The notes under the pieces: generated by a model
Databases searched by the model: none
Told to the model about the DNA's origin: nothing
What the model saw: the letters and a program-made list of their open reading frames with translations, nothing else
Assembly (NCBI GenBank): GCA_003331305.1
Contig: QOQB01000007.1
Span: 1-64,000 of the forward strand
Direction: 5' to 3'
Source of the DNA: Flavobacteriales bacterium
GTDB lineage: Bacteria > Bacteroidota > Bacteroidia > Flavobacteriales > Flavobacteriaceae
Length of the DNA: 64,000 nucleotides
Shown: positions 50,741 to 60,409 of the stretch, one piece after another
Layout of the letters: each line of letters starts with the position of its first letter
Position numbering within the stretch: position 1 is the stretch's first letter
Made by a program: the position numbers and the translations under genes

Positions 50741-51991
50741 TTAAATCAAAAATTGAAATAAATCGGGCTTATTGTTTAAATAATCCCCAAAAAAACCCTT
50801 TTCTTTCATCCTATTTAACAATGGCTTAAAGTCAGAGGTGGATTTTAGCTGAATGCCAACAACCGCTGGACCCTGCGCACGTGCACTTTTTTTGGAGTAT
50901 TCAAAAAAGGTAATATCGTCTGTTGGGCCTAAAATGTCTTGAACAAATTCTTTTAGCGCACCTGCCCGCTGTGGGAAACGCACTATAAAGTAATGCTTTA
51001 AATCGCTAAACAATAGGGCGCGTTCTTTGATTTCTGCCATGCGGGTAATATCATTATTTCCACCGCAAACAAGACAAACAACATTTTTGCCTTTTATTTC
51101 TTTCGTTAATTGTGGTAATGCGGAAACGGACATTGCACCTGCTGGCTCTACAACTATTGCATCTTTAGTATACATTGTCAAGATACTTTGGCAAATTTCT
51201 CCTTCATCAACCAAAAGTATATCGTCCATATGGTCAGAACAATAATCAAACCCAATCTCGCCAATGGTTTTTACAGCTGCACCGTCAACAAAAACATCTA
51301 TTTCGTCTAACGTAATGCGCTTGCCTTGCTTCAAAGAAGTATGCATACTTGGTGCACCTTTTGGCTCCACACCAATAATTTTAGTGTGTGGTGATTTCTG
51401 CTTAAACACACTAATTACACCAGAAATTAAACCGCCTCCACCAATAGGAACAATAATGTAATCTATTGGAGAAGTCGCTTGTTCTAAAATTTCCAAAGCC
51501 ATAGTTGCTTGTCCAGCAATAACGTCAGTATCATCGAATGGATGAATAAACGTCTTTCCTGTTTCAGCAGCAAAGGATTTTGCCGCTTCATAGCAATCGT
51601 CATACGTATCACCCACCAGTTTAATGGTAATATTTTCACCACCAAACATTGCCACTTGCGATACTTTTTGTTGTGGTGTTGGGATAGGCATAAAAATAGT
51701 ACCGTGTATGTTGTGATGACTACACGCATATGCAACGCCTTGGGCATGATTTCCTGCACTAGAGCAAACTACACCATTGACCCGTTGTGCATCGTTAAGC
51801 AAGGAAATTTTATTAAACGCACCTCGAATTTTAAACGATCGAACTGGCTGCAAGTCTTCACGTTTTACCGAAATGGTAGCATCGTACAGCTCGCTTAAAC
51901 GCACATGTTTTTCGAATGGTGTCGGAACAGCCGCCGTACGCACTCGTTCGGCAGCACCCTCAATCGTATATATGTCTAATAATGGTCTCAC
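50741..51991 (-). CDS. ilvA: Threonine dehydratase (threonine ammonia-lyase)
   Basis: This 416-residue PLP enzyme converts threonine to 2-oxobutanoate, the entry to isoleucine synthesis. The cofactor lysine is Lys54 in [27 protein letters not shown] and [13 protein letters not shown] follow. The C-terminal ~90 residues ([23 protein letters not shown] and later FGDYLNN) form a single ACT-like regulatory domain, the short form often found in Bacteroidota and some Firmicutes. It starts directly after the ilvC stop codon. Confidence 0.95.
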   Translation of the reverse strand: MRPLLDIYTIEGAAERVRTAAVPTPFEKHVRLSELYDATISVKREDLQPVRSFKIRGAFNKISLLNDAQRVNGVVCSSAGNHAQGVAYACSHHNIHGTIFMPIPTPQQKVSQVAMFGGENITIKLVGDTYDDCYEAAKSFAAETGKTFIHPFDDTDVIAGQATMALEILEQATSPIDYIIVPIGGGGLISGVISVFKQKSPHTKIIGVEPKGAPSMHTSLKQGKRITLDEIDVFVDGAAVKTIGEIGFDYCSDHMDDILLVDEGEICQSILTMYTKDAIVVEPAGAMSVSALPQLTKEIKGKNVVCLVCGGNNDITRMAEIKERALLFSDLKHYFIVRFPQRAGALKEFVQDILGPTDDITFFEYSKKSARAQGPAVVGIQLKSTSDFKPLLNRMKEKGFFGDYLNNKPDLFQFLI

Positions 51992-53464
51992 TTATACTAT
52001 TCGCTTCATGGCAGTCATAGACGCACGAAGAGTTTTACCAATATGTTCTATAGGATGGTTGCGGATTTGATCATTAACTGTAATAAGTTGTTGATTGTCA
52101 ACGCCGTTAGTATCTGTTCCAAACGCTGTTCCGATTACAGTTGTATCAACAGTTTTCATAAAAGAAGAAAGCAATGGCTTACAAGCGTGGTCAAACAAAT
52201 AGCAGCCGTACTCAGCTGTATCTGAAATCACACGATTCATTTCAAATAATTTTTTACGCGCAATTGTATTGGCAATAAGCGGTGTTTCATGCAATGACTC
52301 ATAATAAGCTGATGCATCTTTGATACCTGATGCAACCATAGTATCGTAAGCCAACTCAACGCCAGCACGAACAAAAGCTACCATAAGCACACCTTTGTCA
52401 AAATAGGTTTGCTCATCAATATCTTCACTTGTTGGAGCTGTTTTTTCAAAAGCCGTTTCACCAGTGGCAGCACGCCAAGACAACAAGTTTTTATCGTCAT
52501 TTGCCCAATCTTCCATCATGGTTTTAGAGAAATGTCCTGAAATAATGTCGTCCATGTGCTTGTTAAACAATGGCTGCATAATTTCTTTTAGTTCTTCAGA
52601 TAATTCAAAAGCTTTGATTTTTGCCGGATTTGACAAACGATCCATCATGTTGGTGATACCACCGTATTTTAATGCTTCGGTAATTGTTTCCCAACCGTAT
52701 TGAATCAACTTTGAAGCATAAGAAGGTTCGATTCCCTCTGAAACCATTTTGTCAAAACATAAGATAGATCCCGTTTGTAAAACACCACATAAAATAGTTT
52801 GCTCTCCCATTAGATCAGATTTTACTTCTGCAATAAAAGACGATTGTAAAACCCCAGCTCGGTGCCCTCCCGTTCCAACACAGTATGCTTTTGCCTGCTC
52901 AAAACCTTTTCCTTCAGGGTCGTTAGTATCGTGTACTGCGATTAGTGTTGGCACTCCAAATCCACGCAAATATTCTTCACGTACTTCAGAACCAGGGCAT
53001 TTTGGCGCTACCATAATTACAGTCAAATCTTCTCTCACTTGTGTTCCTTCTTCAACAATATTAAAGCCGTGAGAATAAGATAAGGTTGCTCCTTTTTTCA
53101 TCAGGGGCATCACTGCATTTACTACCGGAGTGTGGTTTTTATCTGGAGTAAGATTAATCACTAAATCGGCCGTGGGAATCATTTCTTCATACGTACCAAC
53201 AGCGAAGTTGTTTGAAGAGGCATTTACGAAAGAAGCGCGTTTTTGCTCAATAGCACCACTACGCAACGCATAGGAAATATCCAATCCTGAATCACGCATG
53301 TTTAATCCTTGATTTAGACCTTGTGCACCACAACCCACAATTACAATTTTCTTTCCTTCAAGTGCTGTAATACCATCTGAAAATTCAGAGGCATCCATAA
53401 AGCGACATTGCGCCATTTGGTGTAGTTGATCACGAAGGGATAGGGAATTAAAATAATTACTCAT
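51992..53464 (-). CDS. ilvC: Ketol-acid reductoisomerase, class II (long form)
   Basis: This 490-residue enzyme isomerises and reduces acetolactate or acetohydroxybutyrate using NADPH. The Rossmann part has [22 protein letters not shown]. The long C-terminal region carries the duplicated helical domain of class II enzymes, with [19 protein letters not shown] and [20 protein letters not shown]. It sits 10 bp after ilvN and runs into ilvA. Confidence 0.96.
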   Translation of the reverse strand: MSNYFNSLSLRDQLHQMAQCRFMDASEFSDGITALEGKKIVIVGCGAQGLNQGLNMRDSGLDISYALRSGAIEQKRASFVNASSNNFAVGTYEEMIPTADLVINLTPDKNHTPVVNAVMPLMKKGATLSYSHGFNIVEEGTQVREDLTVIMVAPKCPGSEVREEYLRGFGVPTLIAVHDTNDPEGKGFEQAKAYCVGTGGHRAGVLQSSFIAEVKSDLMGEQTILCGVLQTGSILCFDKMVSEGIEPSYASKLIQYGWETITEALKYGGITNMMDRLSNPAKIKAFELSEELKEIMQPLFNKHMDDIISGHFSKTMMEDWANDDKNLLSWRAATGETAFEKTAPTSEDIDEQTYFDKGVLMVAFVRAGVELAYDTMVASGIKDASAYYESLHETPLIANTIARKKLFEMNRVISDTAEYGCYLFDHACKPLLSSFMKTVDTTVIGTAFGTDTNGVDNQQLITVNDQIRNHPIEHIGKTLRASMTAMKRIV

Positions 53465-53474
53465 TTTTTTAAAT

Positions 53475-53996
53475 TTAATCGTTTAATCTATTTAATAATG
53501 CTTTAATGTTCATCGGAGATTTAGTCACCGAAATACGGCCAGAGCGTACAAATTGTAGCAAGCCATAAGGTGCTAAATCATTGTACAATTGTTCTGTTTC
53601 ATGGCGGAAACCCGTTTTTTCGATAACAAAAAATTCGGTGTTTACCGTCACAATATTCGCATGACTGTTCTTGATAATATTTTGAATATGACGTTCTTCA
53701 AACAATGATTTTGAGGCCACTTTATATAATGCAGATTCTAGAAAAATGGTTTCTTCGTCCGTGTGATAAAATGCTTTGATAACCTCAATTTGCTTCTCAA
53801 TTTGACCGACCACTTTTTTAACGGCCTCTTCAGATAAAGAGACTACAATTATAAAACGTGAAACCTTCTCTATTTCAGAAGCAGAAGACGTTATACTTTC
53901 TATATTGATATGTCTACGTTGGAAGATAGCCGAAACACGGTTCAGTAAGCCAACGCTGTTTTCAGTATAAATTGAAATGGTGTATTTTTTATCCAT
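53475..53996 (-). CDS. ilvN: Acetolactate synthase small (regulatory) subunit
   Basis: This 173-residue protein has an N-terminal ACT domain ([31 protein letters not shown], split at LLNR) and the usual C-terminal domain ([11 protein letters not shown]..., [30 protein letters not shown]). It binds valine for feedback control of the IlvB enzyme. It starts 2 bp after the ilvB stop codon, so the two subunits are coupled. Confidence 0.95.
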   Translation of the reverse strand: MDKKYTISIYTENSVGLLNRVSAIFQRRHINIESITSSASEIEKVSRFIIVVSLSEEAVKKVVGQIEKQIEVIKAFYHTDEETIFLESALYKVASKSLFEERHIQNIIKNSHANIVTVNTEFFVIEKTGFRHETEQLYNDLAPYGLLQFVRSGRISVTKSPMNIKALLNRLND

Positions 53997-53998
53997 AA

Positions 53999-55696
53999 TT
54001 ACGATAATCTTATTTCAGAAACCGACGCGCCAGACGGAATCATCGGAAATACATTGGCCTCTTTTTCTACGCAAACTTCAAGGAAATAAGGTTTGTCAGA
54101 AGCTATCATTTCATCAATGGCACTGCCTAAATCGTCACGTGTAGTAACACGCTTGGCATCAAGAAAATAGCCCTCGGCAATTTTTACAAAATCTGGATTT
54201 ACCATTTCAGTAGATGCATAGCGTTTGTCAAAAAACAATTGCTGCCATTGGCGCACCATTCCTAAAAAATCGTTGTTTAACACGACTACCTTTACTGCAG
54301 CTTGTGTTTGGAAAATCGTACCCAGTTCTTGTATGGTCATTTGAAAACCGCCATCACCAATAATGGCAACTACTTCACGCTCTGGAGCACCCATTTTAGC
54401 ACCCAAAGCTGCAGGAAGTGCAAAGCCCATGGTACCCAAGCCTCCGGATGTTACATTACTTTTTGAATTTGAAAAACGCGCATAGCGACAAGCAATCATC
54501 TGGTGTTGCCCCACGTCAGAAACAATTACGGCGTCATTGTTCGATGCACGGTTGATTTCTTTGAGTACCTCGCCCATAGTAAGACCCTCTTTTGTAGGGT
54601 GTAAATCGTTTTTAATGACTTTATCAAATTCGATTTTATCGTGCTTTTTAAACGCTGCAAACCAATTGGCATAAGGTTTAGCTGTTACTTTTTCAGTAAG
54701 TAATGGAAGCGTTTGCTTCACATCGCCCAAAACAGCAACATCTGCATCAACATTTTTATTTATTTCCGCAGGATCAATTTCTAAATGAATGATTTTAGCC
54801 TGTTTGGCATAACTTTCTAAATTACCAGTAACACGATCATCAAAACGCATACCTATGGCAATGAGAACATCGCATTCGTTCGTTAGCATATTTGGGCCAT
54901 AATTCCCATGCATGCCTACCATTCCCACATTTAAAGGATGGTCTGTAGCAATTGCCGATACACCCAAAATGGTCCAGGCTGCAGGAATATTTGATTGCTC
55001 TACAAATGCTTTAAATTCTGCTTCTGCTTTACCCAATATTACCCCTTGTCCCCAAACAATAAGTGGTTTTTCTGCCTTTTCGATGATAGCAGCAGCATCT
55101 TCTATTGTAGTGGTATTAATTTCTGGTATAGGTTTATAACTCCGAACTCCTGCACAAGGCGTATAATCAAAGTCAAATGAAGCAAATTGTGCGTCTTTAG
55201 TGATATCAACAAGCACAGGCCCTGGGCGTCCAGAACGTGCAATGTAAAATGCTTTTGCCATTACTTCAGGAATTTCAGCAACATCAGTAATCTGATAGTT
55301 CCACTTTGTGACAGGCGTTGAAATACCAATGATATCGGTTTCTTGAAAGGCGTCGGAACCCAGTAAATGTGAAGGTACTTGACCCGTAAGGCATACCATT
55401 GGTGTGGAATCAATCATGGCGTCAGCTATTCCCGTAACCAAGTTAGTAGCTCCAGGTCCAGAAGTGGCCACACAAACACCAACTTTGCCACTCACACGTG
55501 CATAGCCCTGAGCAGCATGGGTTGCACCTTGCTCATGACGTGTAAGTACATGCTGAAGTTTGTCTTGAAATTTATAAAGTTCGTCGTAAAAAGGCATGAT
55601 AGCACCTCCAGGATAACCATAAATTAGGTCAACTCCCTCTGCGAGTAAACAATGGATTAAAGCCTCAGAACCTGTAATGTTTTTTTTCGTTGTCAT
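53999..55696 (-). CDS. ilvB: Acetolactate synthase large (catalytic) subunit
   Basis: This ~565-residue ThDP enzyme has the catalytic Glu region GYPGGAIMPFYDELY, RHEQGATHAAQGYARVSGKVGVCVATSGPGATNLVTG (shown broken at SGKV), GTMGFALPAALGAK and the ThDP/Mg motif GDGGFQMTIQELGT...VVLNN. The start is ATG 55696 (MTTKKNITGSEALI), 2 bp after the ilvD stop. An in-frame TTG upstream would overlap ilvD. Confidence 0.96.
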   Translation of the reverse strand: MTTKKNITGSEALIHCLLAEGVDLIYGYPGGAIMPFYDELYKFQDKLQHVLTRHEQGATHAAQGYARVSGKVGVCVATSGPGATNLVTGIADAMIDSTPMVCLTGQVPSHLLGSDAFQETDIIGISTPVTKWNYQITDVAEIPEVMAKAFYIARSGRPGPVLVDITKDAQFASFDFDYTPCAGVRSYKPIPEINTTTIEDAAAIIEKAEKPLIVWGQGVILGKAEAEFKAFVEQSNIPAAWTILGVSAIATDHPLNVGMVGMHGNYGPNMLTNECDVLIAIGMRFDDRVTGNLESYAKQAKIIHLEIDPAEINKNVDADVAVLGDVKQTLPLLTEKVTAKPYANWFAAFKKHDKIEFDKVIKNDLHPTKEGLTMGEVLKEINRASNNDAVIVSDVGQHQMIACRYARFSNSKSNVTSGGLGTMGFALPAALGAKMGAPEREVVAIIGDGGFQMTIQELGTIFQTQAAVKVVVLNNDFLGMVRQWQQLFFDKRYASTEMVNPDFVKIAEGYFLDAKRVTTRDDLGSAIDEMIASDKPYFLEVCVEKEANVFPMIPSGASVSEIRLS

Positions 55697-55698
55697 GC

Positions 55699-57372
55699 TT
55701 ATTCGTCTGTTACACAACCTTCAGAAGCCGTAGCTACAGACTGTGCGTATTTGTACAACACTCCTTTAGTTACTTTTAAACTTGGTGTTTCCCATGCCGC
55801 GCGTCGCGCTTCAAGTTCCGCATCCGTAATTTTAACATGTAATTCGTTGGTTTCGGCGTCAATACGGATAATGTCTCCATTTTCTACAAGACCTATAGCA
55901 CCGCCCAGTTGTGCTTCAGGCGTAATATGTCCTACAACAAAACCGTGTGTACCGCCCGAAAAACGACCGTCGGTGATTAGTGCTACTTCTTTACCCAAAC
56001 CAGCACCCATGATGGCAGCAGTAGGTTTTAACATTTCGGGCATACCAGGCCCACCCTTTGGCCCTTCATAGCGAATAACAACAACCTCACCTTTTTGAAC
56101 TTCTCCGGCCTTAACTCCTGCATTAGCTGCAAACTCTCCGTCATAAACCCGAGCAGGACCTTCAAATGAAAGACCTTCCTTGCCTGTAATTTTAGCAACA
56201 GAACCGTCAACTGCTAAGTTTCCAAAAAGGATTCGAATGTGTCCTGTTTCCTTAATTGGATTGTCCAATGGTCTAATAACTTTTTGCCCTTCTTTTAGCG
56301 AGGGTACATCGGCCATATTTTCGGCAAGTGTTTTTCCTGTCACGGTAAGACAATCGCCGTGAAGCATATTGTTGTCAAGCATAAATTTAATCACAGCTGG
56401 AATACCACCTACACGGTGTACATCTTCCATTAAGAATTTACCACTCGGTTTTAAATCTGCTAAAAAGGGTGTGGTATCACTAATGCGCTGAAAATCGGCC
56501 AGTGTAAACGTTACATCTGCTGCCCTAGCAATGGCTAAAAAGTGAAGTACGGCGTTGGTAGACCCCCCTAAAACAGTTACTAGTTTAATGGCATTTTCTA
56601 ACGATTTCTTGGTAACAATATCTTTGGGTTTAATGTCTTTTTCAATAAGCAAGCGCATTGCTTTTCCAGCAGCAACACACTCATCAATTTTTTCTGGACT
56701 CACTGCAGGGTTTGAAGAATTGTACGGTAATGAAAGTCCAAGGACTTCTATGGCAGAAGCCATGGTATTTGCCGTATACATACCACCACAAGCGCCTGCG
56801 CCAGGACATGCATTGTGAATCACTTCTTTAAATTGAGCTTCGTTAATTGTTCCTGCAACCTTTTCTCCCCATGCCTCAAAAGCGGAAACAACATCAAGTT
56901 TTTTGTCTGCCACACAGCCCGAAGCAATGGTGCCACCATAAACCATTATACTGGGACGGTTCAGTCGAAGCATTGCCATAACCGAGCCAGGCATATTTTT
57001 ATCACATCCTACAACAGCAACCATACCGTCATAAGACATTCCACCCATGACCGTTTCCATAGAGTCGGCAATCAAATCACGTGAAGGGAGTGAAAAACGC
57101 ATTCCAGGTGTTCCCATAGATATACCATCGCTTACTCCAATAGTGTTAAAAATCAATCCTACTAAGTCTGCTTCTTTTGTGCCTTTTTTGATTTCAACAG
57201 CTAAGTCGTTAAGGTGCATATTACAAGGGTTTCCTTCATACCCGGTACTTGCAATTCCCACTAAGGGTTTTTGAAAATCATCATCTGTAAGACCAATCGC
57301 ATGGAGCATGGCCTGTGCTGCAGGCTGGCTTGGATCTTGTGTTACAACTTTAGAGTAGCGATTCTGTCCCAT
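55699..57372 (-). CDS. ilvD: Dihydroxy-acid dehydratase
   Basis: This 557-residue enzyme dehydrates dihydroxy acids in valine and isoleucine synthesis. It carries the three cysteines expected for a [2Fe-2S] cluster: Cys50 in [11 protein letters not shown], Cys123 in VGCDKNMPG and Cys195 in [31 protein letters not shown] near the C-terminus is also standard. It is the first gene of the ilv operon. Its leader (57373-57577, divergent from ALDH3) holds no recognisable attenuator. Confidence 0.96.
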   Translation of the reverse strand: MGQNRYSKVVTQDPSQPAAQAMLHAIGLTDDDFQKPLVGIASTGYEGNPCNMHLNDLAVEIKKGTKEADLVGLIFNTIGVSDGISMGTPGMRFSLPSRDLIADSMETVMGGMSYDGMVAVVGCDKNMPGSVMAMLRLNRPSIMVYGGTIASGCVADKKLDVVSAFEAWGEKVAGTINEAQFKEVIHNACPGAGACGGMYTANTMASAIEVLGLSLPYNSSNPAVSPEKIDECVAAGKAMRLLIEKDIKPKDIVTKKSLENAIKLVTVLGGSTNAVLHFLAIARAADVTFTLADFQRISDTTPFLADLKPSGKFLMEDVHRVGGIPAVIKFMLDNNMLHGDCLTVTGKTLAENMADVPSLKEGQKVIRPLDNPIKETGHIRILFGNLAVDGSVAKITGKEGLSFEGPARVYDGEFAANAGVKAGEVQKGEVVVIRYEGPKGGPGMPEMLKPTAAIMGAGLGKEVALITDGRFSGGTHGFVVGHITPEAQLGGAIGLVENGDIIRIDAETNELHVKITDAELEARRAAWETPSLKVTKGVLYKYAQSVATASEGCVTDE

Positions 57373-57577
57373 AATTATCTTTCAAATAAGAATTTGGCTA
57401 AAATACAAAACGACTATCAATACGAGGCGCATTTTTTATCAATAGAAAATGACGTTTAAATAAGCAGCTGTTCATAGAATAGATTTGAAGTTTAATCAAA
57501 TGTAGAAAAAGAAGTTAATTTAATGTACGAAAACTATATTTTTACACATTCGCTAAAAAATGCGATTAAAATAGCAT

Positions 57578-58975
57578 ATGATTAAAGAAAACACACTGAA
57601 GCTGGTAAAATCCAATCAAACTGCTTTTTTTGAGACGGGAAATACGCGTAGTACAAGCAAAAGAATTTCCCATCTAAAAGCGCTCAAAAAGTGTATTAAG
57701 TCAAATGAGAAAGAAATCATTACTGCTTTGCAAGATGATTTGGCAAAACCGGAAGCCGAAATTTGGCTGGCAGAAATTTATGTAACTCTTGTTGAACTAA
57801 ATACCGTTATTAAAAACCTCTCCTTCTGGGCAAAGCCAAAGCGCATAACTGGAAAATGGTTGAATTTCCCCAGTAAAGATTGGATAATCCCCGAGCCATA
57901 TGGCTCGACATTACATATAGCCCCGTGGAATTACCCGTTTCAACTGGCACTCAACCCACTTATTGGAGCCGTTGCAGCAGGGAACACAGTTGTTTTGAAA
58001 CCCTCAGAACATGCACCTCAAACAGCAAAAATCTTACATAAAATTATATCAGAAGTTTTTCCTCAAGAGTGGGTTTATGTGGCTGAGGGTGGCTCTGAAG
58101 TAGCAAAGGAATTACTTGATTTTCGTTGGGACTATATCTTTTTTACAGGCGGTACTCAAGTTGCTAAAATTGTAGCCAAAGCAGCAGCCGAACATTTGAC
58201 GCCAACAACGTTGGAACTCGGCGGAAAGAATCCGTGTATTGTAGATTATTCGGCAAATATAGCTGTGACTGCAAGACGTATTGTTTGGGGAAAATTTATG
58301 AACTGTGGACAGGTGTGTATGTCACCAGATTACCTATTGGTTCATCAGGATATTTATAACGATTTGGTAACGGCTTTAAAGGCTGAAATCGTTAGCATGT
58401 ATGGGGAAAACCAACAGGAGTCACCTGATTATGCACGCCTAGTACATCAAGGTCATGTTGCAAAAATGAAGGAATTACTCAAAGGTCAAGATATCATATT
58501 TGGTGGTGTTGTCGATGAAAAAGAACGTTACGTTAGCCCAACACTTATTGCATTAGAACATTTGGATAACAGCTTAATGGAAGATGAAATTTTTGGACCA
58601 CTACTACCCATCATCACGTATAAAGACGAAGCTGAAATTCATAAGACCGTTAAACGTTTTGAAAAACCACTATCCTTTTATGTGTTCTCTCAACGCAAGA
58701 AATGGGCGCAGAAACTGATGAAAACATACAGCTATGGCGGTGGCATGATAAACGATGTTATTGTGTATTTTACTAACGATAATCTTCCCTTTGGTGGCGT
58801 TGGACATAGCGGTACTGGCAACTATCATGGAAAATACTCTTTTGAAACGTTTTCGCATTACAAACCATATGTGGAACGACCCACATGGTTTGACCCAAAG
58901 CAACGTTATGCGCCTTATGGCAAGTCATTTCCATTGCTTAAAAAGATTTTGCGTTTAAAATACCCAGGGCAATAG
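57578..58975 (+). CDS. Aldehyde dehydrogenase, class 3 (ALDH3)
   Basis: This is a 465-residue NAD(P)-dependent dehydrogenase. Its cofactor side has APWNYPFQLALNPLIGAVAAGN, FFTGGTQVAKIV and Glu213 in LELGGKNP. The catalytic Cys is Cys247 in NCGQVCMSP. NDNLPFGGVGHSGTGNYHGKYSFETFSH (split at GTGN) is the ALDH3 C-terminal signature. It probably oxidises medium- or long-chain aldehydes. The last ~7 codons (after KKIL) lie in sequence antisense to the yifB remnant, so the natural C-terminus may have been changed by a rearrangement. Confidence 0.93.
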   Translation: MIKENTLKLVKSNQTAFFETGNTRSTSKRISHLKALKKCIKSNEKEIITALQDDLAKPEAEIWLAEIYVTLVELNTVIKNLSFWAKPKRITGKWLNFPSKDWIIPEPYGSTLHIAPWNYPFQLALNPLIGAVAAGNTVVLKPSEHAPQTAKILHKIISEVFPQEWVYVAEGGSEVAKELLDFRWDYIFFTGGTQVAKIVAKAAAEHLTPTTLELGGKNPCIVDYSANIAVTARRIVWGKFMNCGQVCMSPDYLLVHQDIYNDLVTALKAEIVSMYGENQQESPDYARLVHQGHVAKMKELLKGQDIIFGGVVDEKERYVSPTLIALEHLDNSLMEDEIFGPLLPIITYKDEAEIHKTVKRFEKPLSFYVFSQRKKWAQKLMKTYSYGGGMINDVIVYFTNDNLPFGGVGHSGTGNYHGKYSFETFSHYKPYVERPTWFDPKQRYAPYGKSFPLLKKILRLKYPGQ

Positions 58976-59219
58976 GCACATCGTAAGCCGCGCCTTCTTT
59001 GCGCAAATCTGCAGGCGCCATGTTTATGGTGATACGCTTTCCTGGAAGTTTATAACCACATTCCATCACAGCTGCCGCAATACGGTGATTGCTTTCTTTA
59101 ACGGCATTATCGGGCAATCCGACCAGATGATAGCCAACGCCAGGATGAATGTGAACTTCTATGGTGATGCACTGCGCATTGATGCCAAAGACGGCACTGC
59201 CAAAAATTTGGGTAAGCAT
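58938..59219 (-). pseudogene. Truncated yifB/comM-like gene (N-terminal remnant)
   Basis: The 93-codon frame encodes the intact N-terminal domain of a YifB/ComM Mg-chelatase-like protein (IFGSAVFGINAQCITIEVHI, GYHLVGLPDNAVKESNHRIAA, AAYDVPIALGIL). Full-length relatives are about 510 residues with an AAA+ ATPase domain. After GIL the frame runs into sequence antisense to the end of ALDH3 and stops after NAKSF, so the ATPase part is lost. The junction lies near 58955-58965. It may still be transcribed but should not be functional. This is the clearest sign of a deletion or rearrangement in the window. Confidence 0.85.
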
Positions 59220-59266
59220 AAGTAGGTATTTGGTATAAAGTTACAAATTTTAACGAAATTCGCGCC

Positions 59267-59734
59267 ATGGAAAAAACTGACTTCCGTGCCATTTGTGGAC
59301 AATTCGCTACAGGCATCACCGTGATTACGACCTCACACAACAACAAAAACATTGGCTTTACCGCAAACTCATTCACTTCGGTTTCGCTAGAGCCGCCCGT
59401 CATATTGTTTTGCCTAAAAACGGATTCTGCTTCTAACCAAGCATTTCAGCAAAGCAAAGCGTTTGTAATCAATATTTTATCCGATGCGCAAGAGGATGTT
59501 TCCAATGCCTTTGCTAATCCTAAAAACACGCAAGAAGAGCGTTTTAATGCGGTTTCGCTACAACCGAATAGCCTTCCTGTACTACAAGACAGCCTTGGTT
59601 ATTTGTTAGGCGATATCATAGACTTTAAAGAGGTTGGCGACCATATTGTGTATTACGGACAGGTAACCGATGGCGCAAAAACAGCTGGCAATCCGCTACT
59701 CTATGCCAAAGGCGGGTATCAGCGGTTGCTGTAA
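59267..59734 (+). CDS. Flavin reductase-like protein
   Basis: This is a 155-residue FMN-binding split-barrel protein. CGQFATGITVITTSHNNKNIGFTANSFTSVSLEPPVILFCL (split at NKNI) is the domain's core, and FVINILSDAQEDVSNAFA and GDHIVYYGQVTDG follow. The end LLYAKGGYQRLL lies in the first copy of the 73-bp direct repeat. A partner monooxygenase is not visible. Its 3' end once overlapped dsbD, judging from the repeat. Confidence 0.9.
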   Translation: MEKTDFRAICGQFATGITVITTSHNNKNIGFTANSFTSVSLEPPVILFCLKTDSASNQAFQQSKAFVINILSDAQEDVSNAFANPKNTQEERFNAVSLQPNSLPVLQDSLGYLLGDIIDFKEVGDHIVYYGQVTDGAKTAGNPLLYAKGGYQRLL

Positions 59735-59768
59735 TGTACTCGCTGCAATTCCTTCTTTAAGCCATACC
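59696..59768 (+). repeat. Direct repeat copy A (73 bp)
   Basis: 63 of 73 positions are identical to copy B, and all ten differences are transitions. On the plus strand it encodes the flavin reductase end LLYAKGGYQRLL-stop. On the minus strand it encodes WLKEGIAASTLQQPLIPAFG then IE-stop, a ghost of the DsbD C-terminus. Confidence 0.85.
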
Positions 59769-59833
59769 TACTCCCAGCGCGCCTGTATTGCTATTTTAAA
59801 GTTTTGTATATTTAAGTATCCAAAAACCTACTT

Positions 59834-59941
59834 ATGAAACACAAAACCACACCTTTTTTTTACACGAATTGCTTCGAATACGGGCACCCGTCACAAATGC
59901 GCGCCAGCATGAACAGCGTAAGAATTTATAAGCAATTATGA
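59834..59941 (+). CDS. Short ORF (35 aa) coupled to the globin gene
   Basis: ATG at 59834 to TGA at 59939-59941. The product is MKHKTTPFFYTNCFEYGHPS then QMRASMNSVRIYKQL. Its stop overlaps the globin start as ATGA. No family recognised. It could be a translated leader that couples translation, or a real microprotein. Confidence 0.35.
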   Translation: MKHKTTPFFYTNCFEYGHPSQMRASMNSVRIYKQL

Positions 59942-60333
59942 AAAAGGAGATTCAAAACAGGGCTGATGTGTTTTTGCTAGTGACACAGTTTTATACAAAA
60001 GTACGCAAAGACGAAATACTCGGCCCTATATTTAACAATGCCATTAACGATTGGCCAGAACACTTGAATCGTCTTACAGATTTTTGGGAAAGCAACCTGT
60101 TTTTTGTGGCAAAATTTAAAGGAAATCCCATTTCAAAACATCGTTTGGTAGATGCCCAAAACCAACACACTATAGAACCCATGCATTTTGGCGTTTGGCT
60201 AAGACATTGGTTTACTACCATTGACGCTCATTTTTATGGCGAGAAAGCAACTTTGGCAAAAAATCGCGCACGAAATATGAGCAGCTTACTTTATACGAAA
60301 ATGCACGAGGTTCGACCTAAAAATAATGCATAG
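59938..60333 (+). CDS. Group III truncated hemoglobin
   Basis: This 131-residue 2-on-2 globin has YTKVRKDEILGPIFNNAINDWPEHLNRLTDFW (split at NDWP), the group III CD/E region FKGNPISKHRLVDAQNQHTIEPMHF and the F-helix proximal His in HFGVWLRHWFTTID. Members handle oxygen, NO or peroxide chemistry. It sits alone in the segment between direct repeats A and B, between flavin reductase and dsbD. This suggests it was inserted there. Confidence 0.9.
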   Translation: MKKEIQNRADVFLLVTQFYTKVRKDEILGPIFNNAINDWPEHLNRLTDFWESNLFFVAKFKGNPISKHRLVDAQNQHTIEPMHFGVWLRHWFTTIDAHFYGEKATLAKNRARNMSSLLYTKMHEVRPKNNA

Positions 60334-60336
60334 AGA

Positions 60337-60409
60337 CTACTCTATGTTGAAAACAGGTACCAGCGGTTGCCGTGATGTACTCGCTGCAATTCCTTCTTTA
60401 AGCCATGCC
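60337..60409 (+). repeat. Direct repeat copy B (73 bp)
   Basis: The second copy, offset by exactly 641 bp from copy A. On the minus strand it encodes the real DsbD end WLKEGIAASTSRQPLVPVFNIE-stop (split at SRQP). On the plus strand it encodes LLYVENRYQRLP-stop, a ghost of the flavin reductase end. Confidence 0.85.

Noticed and set aside
57373-57577. Attenuator or leader peptide for the ilv operon
   Set aside because: No run of Ile/Val/Leu codons and no alternative hairpins on the minus strand. The short plus-strand frame at 57522 runs toward ALDH3.
59735-59833. Extra gene between flavin reductase and the globin segment
   Set aside because: No frame of useful length. The first part is the remains of repeat A.
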